In this document: piece after piece, positions 7,600 through 16,605 of the stretch
Layout: each line of letters starts with the position of its first letter
Numbering within the stretch: the stretch's first letter is position 1
Assembly (NCBI RefSeq): GCF_006494535.1
Contig: NZ_VHIQ01000005.1
Coordinates: 186,001-250,000 of the forward strand
Reading direction: 5' to 3'
DNA: 64,000 nt
Source: Paucihalobacter ruber
GTDB lineage: Bacteria > Bacteroidota > Bacteroidia > Flavobacteriales > Flavobacteriaceae
The notes under the pieces: generated by a model
The model's input: only the letters and a program-made list of their open reading frames with translations
Databases searched by the model: none
Told to the model about the DNA's origin: nothing
Program-made: the position numbers and the translations under genes

Positions 7600-10074
7600 T
7601 TATAGTGTGAACGCATTATTATTTACAAAAAAGATCGCATTGGCTAGGAATAATTTTCCATTTTCCCAAAAGCCTCTAAAAACCGGGTTGTCTGATAAAT
7701 AAATAACACTACCGCGGCCAAATGATTGTTCACCAAAAATAAGTGATTGGTTGAGGGTTTTAACAGCTTCGCTACCCGCAAAGCCTGCTATTGGTTTGGT
7801 ATTGTTGTTAATGTGCACCACGTTATAGCCGGAATCTAATAAGTTGTAATTGGTGTTGTCTAATTTCAAGGTGTGATAAACATTTTTATAACCAAATGCC
7901 AATGGATGTGTGGGGTCTACTTCGGTTTTGAAAATTGCTCCTGTTATCATTTTGTTGGCATAAGCACGCTCTCTTTCGGCATATGGTAACAATGGATTTT
8001 TTTTCGGAATAGTATCGGCTTCTTTGTAATTAATACCAAACCCTTCTTTTCCGGCGAATACTCTAACGGCATCTTCTATTGCTATTAGTTTTCCTCCTTT
8101 AGAAATCCAGTCCTTTAAATTATTAAGTTGAGTGTCGTTAAAGATATTGTTATAGTAACCACTTGGTAAAATTAATATGTTAAAGTCGTTGAGGTTTATT
8201 TTGCTGAACTGGTTGCTATTAATGTTTGTAATCTGAAATTCTAATTGCTGCTCAAAGAAATGCCAAAGTTCTCCATAGTTTAAAGAAGAAGTGCCTTCTC
8301 CTCCTAATACCGCAATTTTTGGTTTATGAATCAATTTTACGTCGGGCGAACCTAAATCGGGCGTATTATCTGAGAAACCGCCTTTTAAAGGTCGTAGTGT
8401 TCTGGTGTGTTCTTGAGAGATGGCCTCCAGTTGCTTTACAAAATCTTTTTGTTGATTATCTGCTTTCGAGATAATTAGGCTTCCTGGTTGGTGTGTAACG
8501 CCGTTTTGTGTAAACGGTTTTTCGGTAAATCTTACCTTCAAATTTGCTTTTAATAAAGCCGATAAAAATCTGGCATCGTTTAAATCATCCCATTTCGCTA
8601 CATAGGCGTAAGCATCTTCTAAGTTTGCTACGTATGGTCTTTCTAAAACTTCAAAAGCATTAATAATTGAAGAGGTTGCAACACATTCCAGTCCGTGTGC
8701 GTACGGCAAACTCCAGGCAGTGATATCGTAGGTTAAAGAATCTGAAAGCATGGCATTAGGTTCAAATAATACTTTTACCATATTTCCTTTGGGTTGGTTA
8801 GTACTTACTACCAAATCATTGGCGCTGGCATTAATGCTGCCTTGAGCTCCGGTTGAATACTTGAAGCCGGTTACTTTTTGATTATTCGGACTTCCAAATT
8901 TTATATCGTGTTTATATAGTAAACTTTTTAAACGATTGATTTTGTCTTTGTTGCCCTGAAGCACATAGCTTTTGTATTTAAAATTTTGATTTTTGAAAAA
9001 TTTACTAAATTCTTCGTTCAAGACTTTTGCGTTTTTATGTGCAGTTTCAACAGTAGATAATCCGGCCACGGTATGATGGTTGAGGCGGTCTTGGAGTGTT
9101 AGCAGATTTTGTTCATCTGTAATAATACCTAATCCGGCCATTCCATGTCCCGCCTGTTCGTATGTTAAACCAATAGCGCCCATATAAGTTGGGTAGGTGT
9201 CGCCGTAACTTGGGTAAAACAAATCAAAGCGTTCTCTAGTGAAATACAACCAGCCATTTTCATCAAAATATTTGGCGCTATTTTTTCCTATTTCTACTTG
9301 AAATGAACGTTGAAAATCGGTGATTACTTCATGAAAAGGTTCGGCAGCAGGCGCAAAAAAGTAAGGTTCGTTAATACCCTGTTCGTGAAAATCTATATGA
9401 ATATGAGGCATCCATTTGTTGTATTGTACCAATCTTTGTTGGGTTTCAACTTGGGTTGCCCATGCCCAATCCCTATTTAAATCAAACAGATAATGATTGG
9501 GTCTGCCGTCCGGCCAAGGCTCGTTATGCTCGGTGGATTGCCTGTCGGCGTTATACGGGCTGGAAGCAACCTGATTGTACCAGTTGACATAGCGGTCACG
9601 GCCATCGGGATTGATACAGGGGTCGATAATTACTATAGTGTTTTTAAGCCACTCTTGTTTTTTGGTGATTAGATTGAAGATAGTAAGCATACTGGCCTCG
9701 GTACTTGAGGCTTCGTTTCCGTGAACATTATAGCTCAACCAAACTATAGCGGGTAAATCGGCGTTAGGTGTTCCTTCAGCTAGACCTATGTTTTTTAAAT
9801 TGTTTAACCTATGTTCTTCTATTTTTTGTATATTTTCTTCAGAAGAAACAATGGCTAGTAAGAGCTGTCTCCGCTCATTGGTGGTACCATAAAAGGTGAG
9901 TTTTACCTTTGATGGCGAAGAAGATTCAATATGTTTAAAATATTCTACTACCTGATGATGTCTGGTAAATTGACTACCCAATTCATAACCTAAAAATTGA
10001 GATGGGGAAAGTGGTTGTGCAAAAAGTGATGATAAACTTATAAAGCACACAAAGAGAGTAATAAAGTTTCGCAT
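7600..10074 (-). CDS. M14 family zinc carboxypeptidase, exported
   Basis: Using the ATG at 10074 the protein has 824 residues and a clear signal peptide ending FAQ at residue 20. The catalytic domain shows the M14 zinc ligands H118 and E121 (NVHGNEAS), the second His in DFHEQG (about H230), and the catalytic Glu in YEQAGHG (about E306). The C-terminal half resembles the glutamine-amidotransferase-like extension found in large Bacteroidota M14 proteins. A TTG three codons upstream is in frame but offers nothing better. The enzyme would trim C-terminal residues from peptides outside the cytoplasm; the exact substrate is unknown. It precedes the M16 gene in one transcription unit. Confidence 0.9.
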   Translation of the reverse strand: MRNFITLFVCFISLSSLFAQPLSPSQFLGYELGSQFTRHHQVVEYFKHIESSSPSKVKLTFYGTTNERRQLLLAIVSSEENIQKIEEHRLNNLKNIGLAEGTPNADLPAIVWLSYNVHGNEASSTEASMLTIFNLITKKQEWLKNTIVIIDPCINPDGRDRYVNWYNQVASSPYNADRQSTEHNEPWPDGRPNHYLFDLNRDWAWATQVETQQRLVQYNKWMPHIHIDFHEQGINEPYFFAPAAEPFHEVITDFQRSFQVEIGKNSAKYFDENGWLYFTRERFDLFYPSYGDTYPTYMGAIGLTYEQAGHGMAGLGIITDEQNLLTLQDRLNHHTVAGLSTVETAHKNAKVLNEEFSKFFKNQNFKYKSYVLQGNKDKINRLKSLLYKHDIKFGSPNNQKVTGFKYSTGAQGSINASANDLVVSTNQPKGNMVKVLFEPNAMLSDSLTYDITAWSLPYAHGLECVATSSIINAFEVLERPYVANLEDAYAYVAKWDDLNDARFLSALLKANLKVRFTEKPFTQNGVTHQPGSLIISKADNQQKDFVKQLEAISQEHTRTLRPLKGGFSDNTPDLGSPDVKLIHKPKIAVLGGEGTSSLNYGELWHFFEQQLEFQITNINSNQFSKINLNDFNILILPSGYYNNIFNDTQLNNLKDWISKGGKLIAIEDAVRVFAGKEGFGINYKEADTIPKKNPLLPYAERERAYANKMITGAIFKTEVDPTHPLAFGYKNVYHTLKLDNTNYNLLDSGYNVVHINNNTKPIAGFAGSEAVKTLNQSLIFGEQSFGRGSVIYLSDNPVFRGFWENGKLFLANAIFFVNNNAFTL

Positions 10075-10163
10075 GGATAACAATTAAAAAATAAAGGTAA
10101 AAGTAAGAATTATACTCAAAAACTTATTAACTTATCTTTAGTAATTAGAATAATTATCTACCT

Positions 10164-10171
10164 TATCTTTA
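10164..10171 (+). promoter_or_regulatory. Promoter -7 element of bshC
   Basis: TATCTTTA, one base from TAnnTTTG, lies 16 bases before the bshC ATG in the short region that also separates it from the divergent M14 gene. Confidence 0.45.
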
Positions 10172-10187
10172 CCCATATTTTTTAACT

Positions 10188-11783
10188 ATGCCAACAGAGT
10201 GTATTTCTTATAAAGACACTAATTATTTTTCAAAACTCATTTGCGATTATTTAGACCAGGTTTCGCAACTCAAGGATTTTTATGACAGATTTCCAAAAAT
10301 TGATAATTTCAAGGATCAAATTATTGATAAACAACAAAGTTATAGCGACATTAACCGCAAAGTATTAACTGAAGTATTATCAAAACAATACACCGATTTT
10401 AAAATTTCAGATTTAACACAGAATAATTTAAAACTATTAGAGCATACTAATACTTTCACAATTACAACTGGTCACCAACTTAATTTATTTACCGGTCCGT
10501 TATACTTTTTATATAAGATCATTACTGCTATTAATTTGTGTAAAGAGTTAAAAGTTAAATTTCCAAAATACGATTTTGTACCAGTTTACTGGATGGCGAG
10601 TGAAGACCATGACTTTGATGAAATTAACTACTTTAATTTTAAAGGAAAGAAATTACGATGGAACAGGCCATCAAATGGCGCCGTTGGCCGTTTAACAACC
10701 GAAGGTTTAGACGCAGTTTTAGAAGTTTTTTCAGCAGAATTGCCATTAGGAGCCTATGCCGATAAACTTAAAAAACTTTTTAAACAATCTTATCTAGAAC
10801 ATGATAATTTAAGTGAAGCAACGCGCTTTTTAGCTAACGAACTTTTTGGCGACTATGGTTTAGTTATTATAGATGCAGACGATGTGGCGCTAAAAAAAAT
10901 ATTTGCACCGTGTGTTGAGTCTGAATTATTACAACAAACCGCTCAAACACAAATAAATATTACTAATCAAAAGTTGGAGGATTTGGGTTATGGCACCCAA
11001 GTAAACCCAAGAGATATTAATTTTTTTTACTTAACAGATGAGTTGCGTGAACGAATAACTTTAGTAAACAGTAAATATCATATAGTCAATACCAAAATAA
11101 GCTTTACAAAAGAAGAAATTTTAGTCGAACTAAAAAATCATCCCGAACGTTTTAGTCCGAATGTAGTTTTAAGACCGCTTTATCAAGAAGTAATTTTACC
11201 CAATTTATGTTACGTTGGCGGTGGCGGCGAGTTGGCTTATTGGTTTCAGCTAAAGTCAAATTTTGAAGTTAACAATGTGCCGTTTCCTGTTTTATTACTA
11301 CGCAATTCAGCTTTGATAAAGAGTGGAAAGATTACAGAAAAATTAAAAAGTCTCAATATTTCGAATAAAGATTTATTCTTAGGAAAAGATTCTTTAATTA
11401 ATAAAAAAGTAAGACAAATTTCAAATATTGATATTGATTTTTCGCCCCAAATCAAACATTTACAAGAACAGTTTAAGGCATTATATGAACTGGCAGAACA
11501 AACCGATGCTTCATTTCTTGGTGCCGTAAAGGCTCAAGAAGTTAAACAGCTTAAAGGGTTAAAACATCTAGAAAAGAGATTGTTAAAAGCACAAAAGCGC
11601 CAACTTAAAGATCAGGTGGAACGTATGGCAGAGCATTACAACTTGTTGTTTCCAAATGGAAATTTGCAGGAACGCGTATCGAATTTTTCAGAATTTTATT
11701 TGGAATATGGCGATGCTCTTGTACCTGAGTTATTGCATGTTTTAAATCCTTTGGCAGGTGAGTTTGTTGTTTTAGATTTATAA
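10188..11783 (+). CDS. bshC: Putative cysteine ligase BshC (bacillithiol synthesis)
   Basis: A 531-residue cytoplasmic protein. The diagnostic N-terminal region TTGHQLNLFTGPLYFLYKI, the YWMASEDHDFDEI segment and the VGGGGELAYW motif match the BshC family, and a coiled-coil region precedes the C-terminus. BshC adds cysteine to glucosaminyl-malate in the last step of bacillithiol synthesis, the low-molecular-weight thiol of many Firmicutes and Bacteroidota. It is transcribed alone from its own promoter. A short copy of its 3' end lies beyond the next gene at 13151-13207. Confidence 0.93.
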   Translation: MPTECISYKDTNYFSKLICDYLDQVSQLKDFYDRFPKIDNFKDQIIDKQQSYSDINRKVLTEVLSKQYTDFKISDLTQNNLKLLEHTNTFTITTGHQLNLFTGPLYFLYKIITAINLCKELKVKFPKYDFVPVYWMASEDHDFDEINYFNFKGKKLRWNRPSNGAVGRLTTEGLDAVLEVFSAELPLGAYADKLKKLFKQSYLEHDNLSEATRFLANELFGDYGLVIIDADDVALKKIFAPCVESELLQQTAQTQINITNQKLEDLGYGTQVNPRDINFFYLTDELRERITLVNSKYHIVNTKISFTKEEILVELKNHPERFSPNVVLRPLYQEVILPNLCYVGGGGELAYWFQLKSNFEVNNVPFPVLLLRNSALIKSGKITEKLKSLNISNKDLFLGKDSLINKKVRQISNIDIDFSPQIKHLQEQFKALYELAEQTDASFLGAVKAQEVKQLKGLKHLEKRLLKAQKRQLKDQVERMAEHYNLLFPNGNLQERVSNFSEFYLEYGDALVPELLHVLNPLAGEFVVLDL

Positions 11784-11980
11784 AATTGTTTATGAGTTAA
11801 AGCAGAGTTTATCAAATATTTAATTAAAAATTTAAAAATTAACGGCTCCCAAAAAGTAATTATTAAACTTTATTTGTACTTACTATAGTATTTGATACTA
11901 TACATGTCATTTCATAAGAGAACATATTATTTAATTGTTAATTAAATATGGTTTAGATCTTTAATATAAAATTTTTATTG

Positions 11981-11988
11981 TATTTTCG
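11981..11988 (+). promoter_or_regulatory. Promoter -7 element of the ThuA-like gene
   Basis: TATTTTCG, one base from TAnnTTTG, lies 10 bases before the ATG at 11999. It rules out the upstream in-frame TTG at 11978 as the start. Confidence 0.5.
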
Positions 11989-11998
11989 AAAAAAAGCC

Positions 11999-13069
11999 AT
12001 GAAATTAGTTTACAGTATTTACATATTTTTTTTCTCAATTATCTCCACTTTTTCACAAAACAGAATTTTAGTTTATCACGAAACCAATGGTTTTAGACAT
12101 TCTGGTGCTATTACCAGTGGTATAACTATGTTTGAGGATTTGGGTAATGAAGATGGGGACTGGATTACAGATAATTCTCAGGATTCATCGGTCTTTAATA
12201 CTTCAAATCTCGAGCAATACGATGTTGTAATATTTTTAAATACGTCGGGTGATAATTTACTAACGGGATCAGAAAGGGCGGCATTTGAAAACTTTATTGC
12301 CAGTGGTAAGGGTTTTATTGGTATACATGCGGCTACTGATACTTACCGAGATAGAAGTTGGCCTTTTTACAATGAATTAGTTGGTGGTATTGTACAAACA
12401 AGTCCTAACCATACTGTTAATAATTTCAATGCAGATATGGAGTTAATAAATAGCCACCCGGTTATCGATTTTTTAGGACCTGTAGGAACCATTTGGAATA
12501 AAAATGAAGAGTATTATTATTGGCAAATCAATGGAGGTAACTTAAGTACAGATAATACAGTTTTATTAGAAGTTGAATCAACTGGAAGTAATTCTTATGA
12601 TCAGGCTCGTCCTATAACATGGTACAAAGAATCTTTAACTTACGATGATGATGATAATCCGTCAACCCCAGAGGTTACATTGTCTGGTTTTAGATCTTTT
12701 TATACCGCTCTTGGTCATAATGAAAGTTCTTACAGTAGTAATTCTAACTTTAGAACCATGTTAAAAAATGCTACAATTTGGGCGATAGGTAGTACTTTAA
12801 GTTTAACTGAAAATGAACTTGGTAATATCAATCTATTAACCAATCCTGTAAAACATAATGTTCAGTTTGATTTAGGTAATTTTTCAGAAGAATTTTCAAT
12901 TAATGTTTATGATGTTTCCGGTAAAAAGAAGTTGTCTCAAATTGTAACCCCTGAAAGCATGGACAGCAGCATTTTTGATATTAGCATTTCAAACCTGGAA
13001 GATGGAGTTTATTTTTTTAAATTTAAATCTAAAAATACAGCGCAAACATTTAAGGTTGTAAAGCGTTAG
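11999..13069 (+). CDS. Secreted ThuA-domain protein with T9SS sorting domain
   Basis: From the ATG at 11999 there are 356 residues. A signal peptide ending TFSQ is followed by a ThuA-like domain (about residues 22-255), a fold related to class I glutamine amidotransferases, with FRHSG, GIHAATDTYR and TALGHNESSY as the typical stretches. A C-terminal domain of about 75 residues (NPVKHNVQFDL, then NVYDVSGK and DGVYFFKFKS) is a type A T9SS sorting signal. The protein should cross the outer membrane and be anchored or released. ThuA domains occur in carbohydrate-related proteins, but a reaction cannot be given. A bshC-like fragment lies just downstream, hinting that this gene was inserted or rearranged here. 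Confidence 0.85.
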   Translation: MKLVYSIYIFFFSIISTFSQNRILVYHETNGFRHSGAITSGITMFEDLGNEDGDWITDNSQDSSVFNTSNLEQYDVVIFLNTSGDNLLTGSERAAFENFIASGKGFIGIHAATDTYRDRSWPFYNELVGGIVQTSPNHTVNNFNADMELINSHPVIDFLGPVGTIWNKNEEYYYWQINGGNLSTDNTVLLEVESTGSNSYDQARPITWYKESLTYDDDDNPSTPEVTLSGFRSFYTALGHNESSYSSNSNFRTMLKNATIWAIGSTLSLTENELGNINLLTNPVKHNVQFDLGNFSEEFSINVYDVSGKKKLSQIVTPESMDSSIFDISISNLEDGVYFFKFKSKNTAQTFKVVKR

Positions 13070-13150
13070 TCTTTACCGAAAAACGTTTTGACTTTATGAT
13101 TCACTAATTTTTTTAATTAAATAAGTATTTTTGATTTAAATACCACTGTT

Positions 13151-13207
13151 AGCAGTTTTTTTTTGGAATATGGTGAGGATTTAATTCCAGAATTAATGAA
13201 ATATTAA
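13151..13207 (+). pseudogene. Fragment resembling the 3' end of bshC
   Basis: Translated from 13151, the fragment reads SSFFLEYGEDLIPELMKY and then a stop. The C-terminal region of BshC (11690-11740) reads FYLEYGDALVPELLHV, so most aligned positions agree, and TTTGGAATATGG is identical at the DNA level. A stop codon at 13118 and the absence of the rest of the gene show it is not functional. It suggests a partial duplication flanking the ThuA gene. Confidence 0.5.
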
Positions 13208-13271
13208 GAGCCCTTTAAAGGGGATTTGAGGTTTCTGCGTTATAGGAAGGAAATTTTTAAATAGCTCTCTA

Positions 13272-15083
13272 TTATAATTCTATGACCAATTGTTGGAGAG
13301 ATTCTTCTGTGTTTAAATTCAATTTTTTACGTAATCGATACCGTGCCTTTTTTACCCCTTCAACAGAAATATTAAGAATATTAGCAATCTCCTTACTCGA
13401 GAGGTTCATTTTTAAAAGTGACATTAATCGCAGGTCGTTGTTACTTAAATCTGGGTAATAACGCATCACTTTAGAGTTAAAGTCTTTATGGACGTCTTCG
13501 AAATAACTTCTAAATTGTTCCCAATTGCTGTCGTTATTAATGTCTAGGTTAATATTGTTTATTATTTTTTGATACTGTCTGGCGTTTTTAGAATCAGTTT
13601 TTAATTCTTCTAGTTGAGATTTTAAATCAAGTAATACTTCATTTTTGTGAGCTAAATGCAATGCATGTGTGGTAAGCTCTTTTTCCTTAAACCCTAAATC
13701 TTTATCTAGTTTTTCACGCTCTACTTTATTCCGTTTCATTTTTTGACGTAATCCATAAATAATAGTAATGGCAAGAGCTGTTGCGCCAATTAACGAAATA
13801 ATTAGGAACAGTTTTTCGTTTTCTGCCTTTTGTTTGCGTTCCTCCAGAAGTTTTATTTCATTTTGTTTGATGATGAGTTCTTTTTCTTTTTTTTCGGTTT
13901 GATATTGAACTTCAAGTTCGTTCATGCGCTCAATATTTTCTTTATTTAAGATTTCATCATGAAGTTTGTGATAATCTATATGATATTCATAGGCTTTCTT
14001 AAATCTTCCCAAGCCAGCGTAAGCCTTAGAAATCTCTAATAGATCGCCAATCATTTTTTTACGTGTACCGGTTGTCTCTGCAATTTGTAGGGCGTCTTCC
14101 ATATATTGAAGTGCTTTTCTGTAGTCACCTTTCTTATTATATAACTCACCAAGGTGTCTCAACGTAAGCCCAATAAGTGAAGTTTCTCCATATTGTTGGC
14201 TTATGTCAAGAGATTTATTATAATAATATTCGGCTAAGTCTAAACTGTCTTGCTGAGCATAGCCCCAACCCAAATTGTCATAAATACCTGCTAAATCATT
14301 GTTGTAATTTTGTTCAATATAATAAGGTTCAACTTCAAGAAACAAAGATTTCGATTTTTCGAATTGAAATTGGTTTTGTAAGTTAATGGCCATGTTAACC
14401 TTAATACTGGCTAGAGCATCTATATCTTTTAATTCTTCATAAATAACTTTGGCTTTGTTGTAATATTCATTAGAAATCTCATAATTTTCGATGTCACCAT
14501 GAATATTGCCAATATTCCAATAACTTGCCGCTATACTTTCTTCAGTATCGCCTATTTTTTCTTTTAGTTTTAAACTATTTAAATGTACTTCCAAACATTC
14601 TTTATATCTCCCTAGACTTCTTAATGTATTGGCTTTGTTATTGAGTGCTGCGCAAACTTGAATTGTATCGCCAAGTTTTGTGTACATATCAACAACCATA
14701 TCGTAAATTGAATCTGATTTTTCGTATTGTGAGGTCATGTTATAATAAACGCCTAAATAATTTGTAGTTCTCGCAATAAAACTATCATTGTTTAAACGTT
14801 TTGCCAGAACTATTGTGCTATCCAAATAAGGTTTTGATGACGGCGGATCTGTGTATAGATACTCTGCCCATAGCATTGCATAAGTTATTATTTGAGTGGT
14901 ATCTGTTTGTTTTGTTGCTACTTGTAAAAGACTGTCAACCTTTTTCTGATTTTGACAATGAGCAAGGTTACAAGTCATGAGAAATAATATTATCAATAGT
15001 GTATACAATTTGTCCACCTGGTGGAAAACTGATATTAGACTATCGGTAGATTGGACATTAAATGACAGGTTTAAATGACGCAT
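13272..15083 (-). CDS. Membrane-anchored TPR protein with LuxR-type DNA-binding domain
   Basis: A 603-residue protein. An N-terminal signal or hydrophobic segment (YTLLIILFLMTC) is followed by a long array of tetratricopeptide repeats (about residues 95-390), one transmembrane helix (LFLIISLIGATALAITIIYG, about 425-445), a coiled coil, and a C-terminal helix-turn-helix of the GerE/LuxR class (LSSKEIANILNISVEGVKKA). This layout is a common Bacteroidota regulator: the periplasmic TPR part senses something and the cytoplasmic HTH binds DNA. TATCTTAG at 15105-15112 (minus strand) is a plausible -7 element and supports the ATG at 15083. An in-frame GTG at 15017 would give a tidier signal peptide. 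It diverges from a surface-protein cluster whose upstream regions carry GGTGGACA motifs, so it is the likely regulator of that cluster (inference). Confidence 0.85.
   Translation of the reverse strand: MRHLNLSFNVQSTDSLISVFHQVDKLYTLLIILFLMTCNLAHCQNQKKVDSLLQVATKQTDTTQIITYAMLWAEYLYTDPPSSKPYLDSTIVLAKRLNNDSFIARTTNYLGVYYNMTSQYEKSDSIYDMVVDMYTKLGDTIQVCAALNNKANTLRSLGRYKECLEVHLNSLKLKEKIGDTEESIAASYWNIGNIHGDIENYEISNEYYNKAKVIYEELKDIDALASIKVNMAINLQNQFQFEKSKSLFLEVEPYYIEQNYNNDLAGIYDNLGWGYAQQDSLDLAEYYYNKSLDISQQYGETSLIGLTLRHLGELYNKKGDYRKALQYMEDALQIAETTGTRKKMIGDLLEISKAYAGLGRFKKAYEYHIDYHKLHDEILNKENIERMNELEVQYQTEKKEKELIIKQNEIKLLEERKQKAENEKLFLIISLIGATALAITIIYGLRQKMKRNKVEREKLDKDLGFKEKELTTHALHLAHKNEVLLDLKSQLEELKTDSKNARQYQKIINNINLDINNDSNWEQFRSYFEDVHKDFNSKVMRYYPDLSNNDLRLMSLLKMNLSSKEIANILNISVEGVKKARYRLRKKLNLNTEESLQQLVIEL
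15011..15025. promoter_or_regulatory. Inverted copy of the GGTGGACA motif
   Basis: TGTCCACCTGGTGGA contains a 13-base dyad TCCACC-T-GGTGGA at 15013-15025 and the reverse complement of GGTGGACA at 15011-15018. It lies inside the first codons of the TPR/LuxR gene. Dyads are the usual shape of LuxR-type operators. An autoregulatory role is inferred. Confidence 0.4.
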
Positions 15084-15228
15084 AGTTTCTAGTGGTTGGT
15101 TTAACTAAGATAATAGATATTCTTTATTATATCAAACTATATTAAAATCAAATGTTTATAATTAGCAATATTGCTGCTGTCTTCATACATAAAGATCATT
15201 AAAAAATCAAAATGTTCATTTTTTATAT

Positions 15229-15247
15229 GGTGGACAAAAGGTGGACA
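15229..15247 (+). promoter_or_regulatory. Tandem GGTGGACA operator candidate before the outer-membrane barrel gene
   Basis: The 19-base sequence GGTGGACAAAAGGTGGACA holds two direct copies of GGTGGACA spaced 11 bases apart, one helical turn. A weak -7 element (TATTTTG, 15273-15279) follows, so the pair would be centred about 45 bases before transcription start, as expected for an activator site. Confidence 0.5.
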
Positions 15248-15297
15248 GCTGCCGTTTTAAATAAAAATTTTCTATTTTGGTTAATTAAAATTGTTTT

Positions 15298-15945
15298 ATG
15301 TTAAAAAGTTGTGCCACTATTATAGGTGCTTTATTGATAGGTTATTCATGTATTAGTCAACAACTTTACTTTGAATTTGGAACAACCATATCGTCGTTTG
15401 ATTATGAAAATTCGCTTGGACGACCTTTAGATAATTTATTATCAACATCAAAAACCTACTATGGAATGGGTTACAGGCAAACTATTAATGATAGAAACAC
15501 ATTATTTCTTTCGCTTGGTGCTACCTATAATAACTACGGTGCTATTGGCAGCGAGGCTAGCGTTGATAATTTTTTTGAATGGGACGTAAGTTATTTAGGT
15601 ATTAAAGCAGGCCTAGGTATAAAATTATTTGAACTGAGGGATCTTTCTTTTTTTCTAAATACCTCTTTAGCTACAGAATTTTTGATTCGAGGCACTCAAA
15701 CCATCAACAATGATGTTTTTAATCTTGTTGGAGAAGATGAATTTAATAACACTATTTTATTTTTTCGAGGCGGTTTAGAGATGCAATATCCAGTTTCAAA
15801 AAGCACCGCAATATTTGTCGGTTATAACTACGGGAAATCTGTGTTGATTAGTCCTGGTGAAAATACTGAAAAGCTCAGATTGAATGCCCATCAATTTGGA
15901 TTAGGTTTTATAATAAACCTACCCACCTGCTATTGTAGTTATTGA
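15298..15945 (+). CDS. Outer-membrane beta-barrel protein
   Basis: A 215-residue protein with an N-terminal signal (IGALLIGYSCISQQ). The mature part consists of alternating amphipathic strands separated by turns, including YYGMGYRQTINDRNTLFLSL, FFRGGLEMQYPV and AIFVGYNYGKS, and ends in a strand, a pattern of small porin-like or OmpW/OmpA-type barrels. A Cys sits in the signal region but without a convincing lipobox. It is first in the surface cluster, reading away from the TPR/LuxR regulator, and a GGTGGACA tandem motif precedes it. Function not recognised; it may be an anchor or sensor. Confidence 0.7.
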   Translation: MLKSCATIIGALLIGYSCISQQLYFEFGTTISSFDYENSLGRPLDNLLSTSKTYYGMGYRQTINDRNTLFLSLGATYNNYGAIGSEASVDNFFEWDVSYLGIKAGLGIKLFELRDLSFFLNTSLATEFLIRGTQTINNDVFNLVGEDEFNNTILFFRGGLEMQYPVSKSTAIFVGYNYGKSVLISPGENTEKLRLNAHQFGLGFIINLPTCYCSY

Positions 15946-15959
15946 AACCTCAATATTTT

Positions 15960-15978
15960 AGTAGACAAAAGGTGGACA
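15960..15978 (+). promoter_or_regulatory. Second tandem GGTGGACA-type motif, before the small T9SS gene
   Basis: AGTAGACAAAAGGTGGACA matches the motif at 15229-15247 at 17 of 19 positions, with the same 11-base spacing. A -7-like TAAATTTC follows at 16015-16022 before the ATG at 16045. Confidence 0.5.
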
Positions 15979-16044
15979 TGGAAAGAATGTCTAAAATAAA
16001 TAAGAATTTAATTATAAATTTCGAAAAAGACCAGATTACATCAA

Positions 16045-16575
16045 ATGAAATACTCGTCACAACATATCAAAACGATGCTCCTAATAGTTTTACTTTTTGG
16101 CTTTGCGCAAGAGTTTCAAGCACAAGAGAATTCTTCTTATCGTATTATGAGATCCAATATAGGAAGTAGTGGCTCATCTCAATCGATAGTAACGTCAAAA
16201 GGAACCTACAATGTGAGTCAAAGTATTGGACAAGGGAGTGTCATTGGAACGCACTCTAATAATGGTTATTATTTAAGACAAGGCTACCAGCAACCCTCGA
16301 GTAAGATAAAAATCGTTAAAGAACTCTCTTATGAATTGAAAGCAAACGTGTATCCCAATCCTTTTAGTCAGATTATAACTATTAGGTTTAGTGAAACGAT
16401 GGGCAGTCCTATTTCGGTGATGATTTTTGATGTGAAAGCTAAACTAATTTACAATCAAAAATTTTCACCTAGACAACATATTCAATTAAACTTAAATGAT
16501 ATTTCTCATGGAATTTACTTAATGAAAGTCAATTCCAAGACAAAGTTTTTCAACACAAAGCTTATCAAGATTTAA
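16045..16575 (+). CDS. Small secreted protein with T9SS sorting domain
   Basis: A 176-residue protein with a signal peptide (MLLIVLLFGFAQEFQAQ), a short Ser/Gly-rich region (about residues 30-90) with the SQSIGQGSVIGT and YYLRQGYQQP stretches, and a C-terminal type A T9SS domain (NVYPNPFSQIITIRF, then GIYLMKVNSK and KLIKI). The N-terminal part resembles short domains found before sorting signals in flavobacterial proteins and has no assigned activity. Two upstream in-frame ATGs would extend the frame only into AT-rich leader; the ATG at 16045 places the signal peptide correctly. The next gene starts 30 bases later, so it is probably in one operon with the repeat proteins downstream. Confidence 0.75.
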   Translation: MKYSSQHIKTMLLIVLLFGFAQEFQAQENSSYRIMRSNIGSSGSSQSIVTSKGTYNVSQSIGQGSVIGTHSNNGYYLRQGYQQPSSKIKIVKELSYELKANVYPNPFSQIITIRFSETMGSPISVMIFDVKAKLIYNQKFSPRQHIQLNLNDISHGIYLMKVNSKTKFFNTKLIKI

Positions 16576-16605
16576 AAACGAAACGTAATTATAAAAATAC
16601 CAATC

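Noticed and set aside
13211-13222. CCCTTTAAAGGG palindrome downstream of the bshC fragment, considered as terminator
   Set aside because: No T-run on either strand; too short to call.
15942-16169. Open frame of 75 codons between the barrel gene and the T9SS gene
   Set aside because: It overlaps the T9SS protein's start in another frame and has no domain or signal; codon use is not protein-like.
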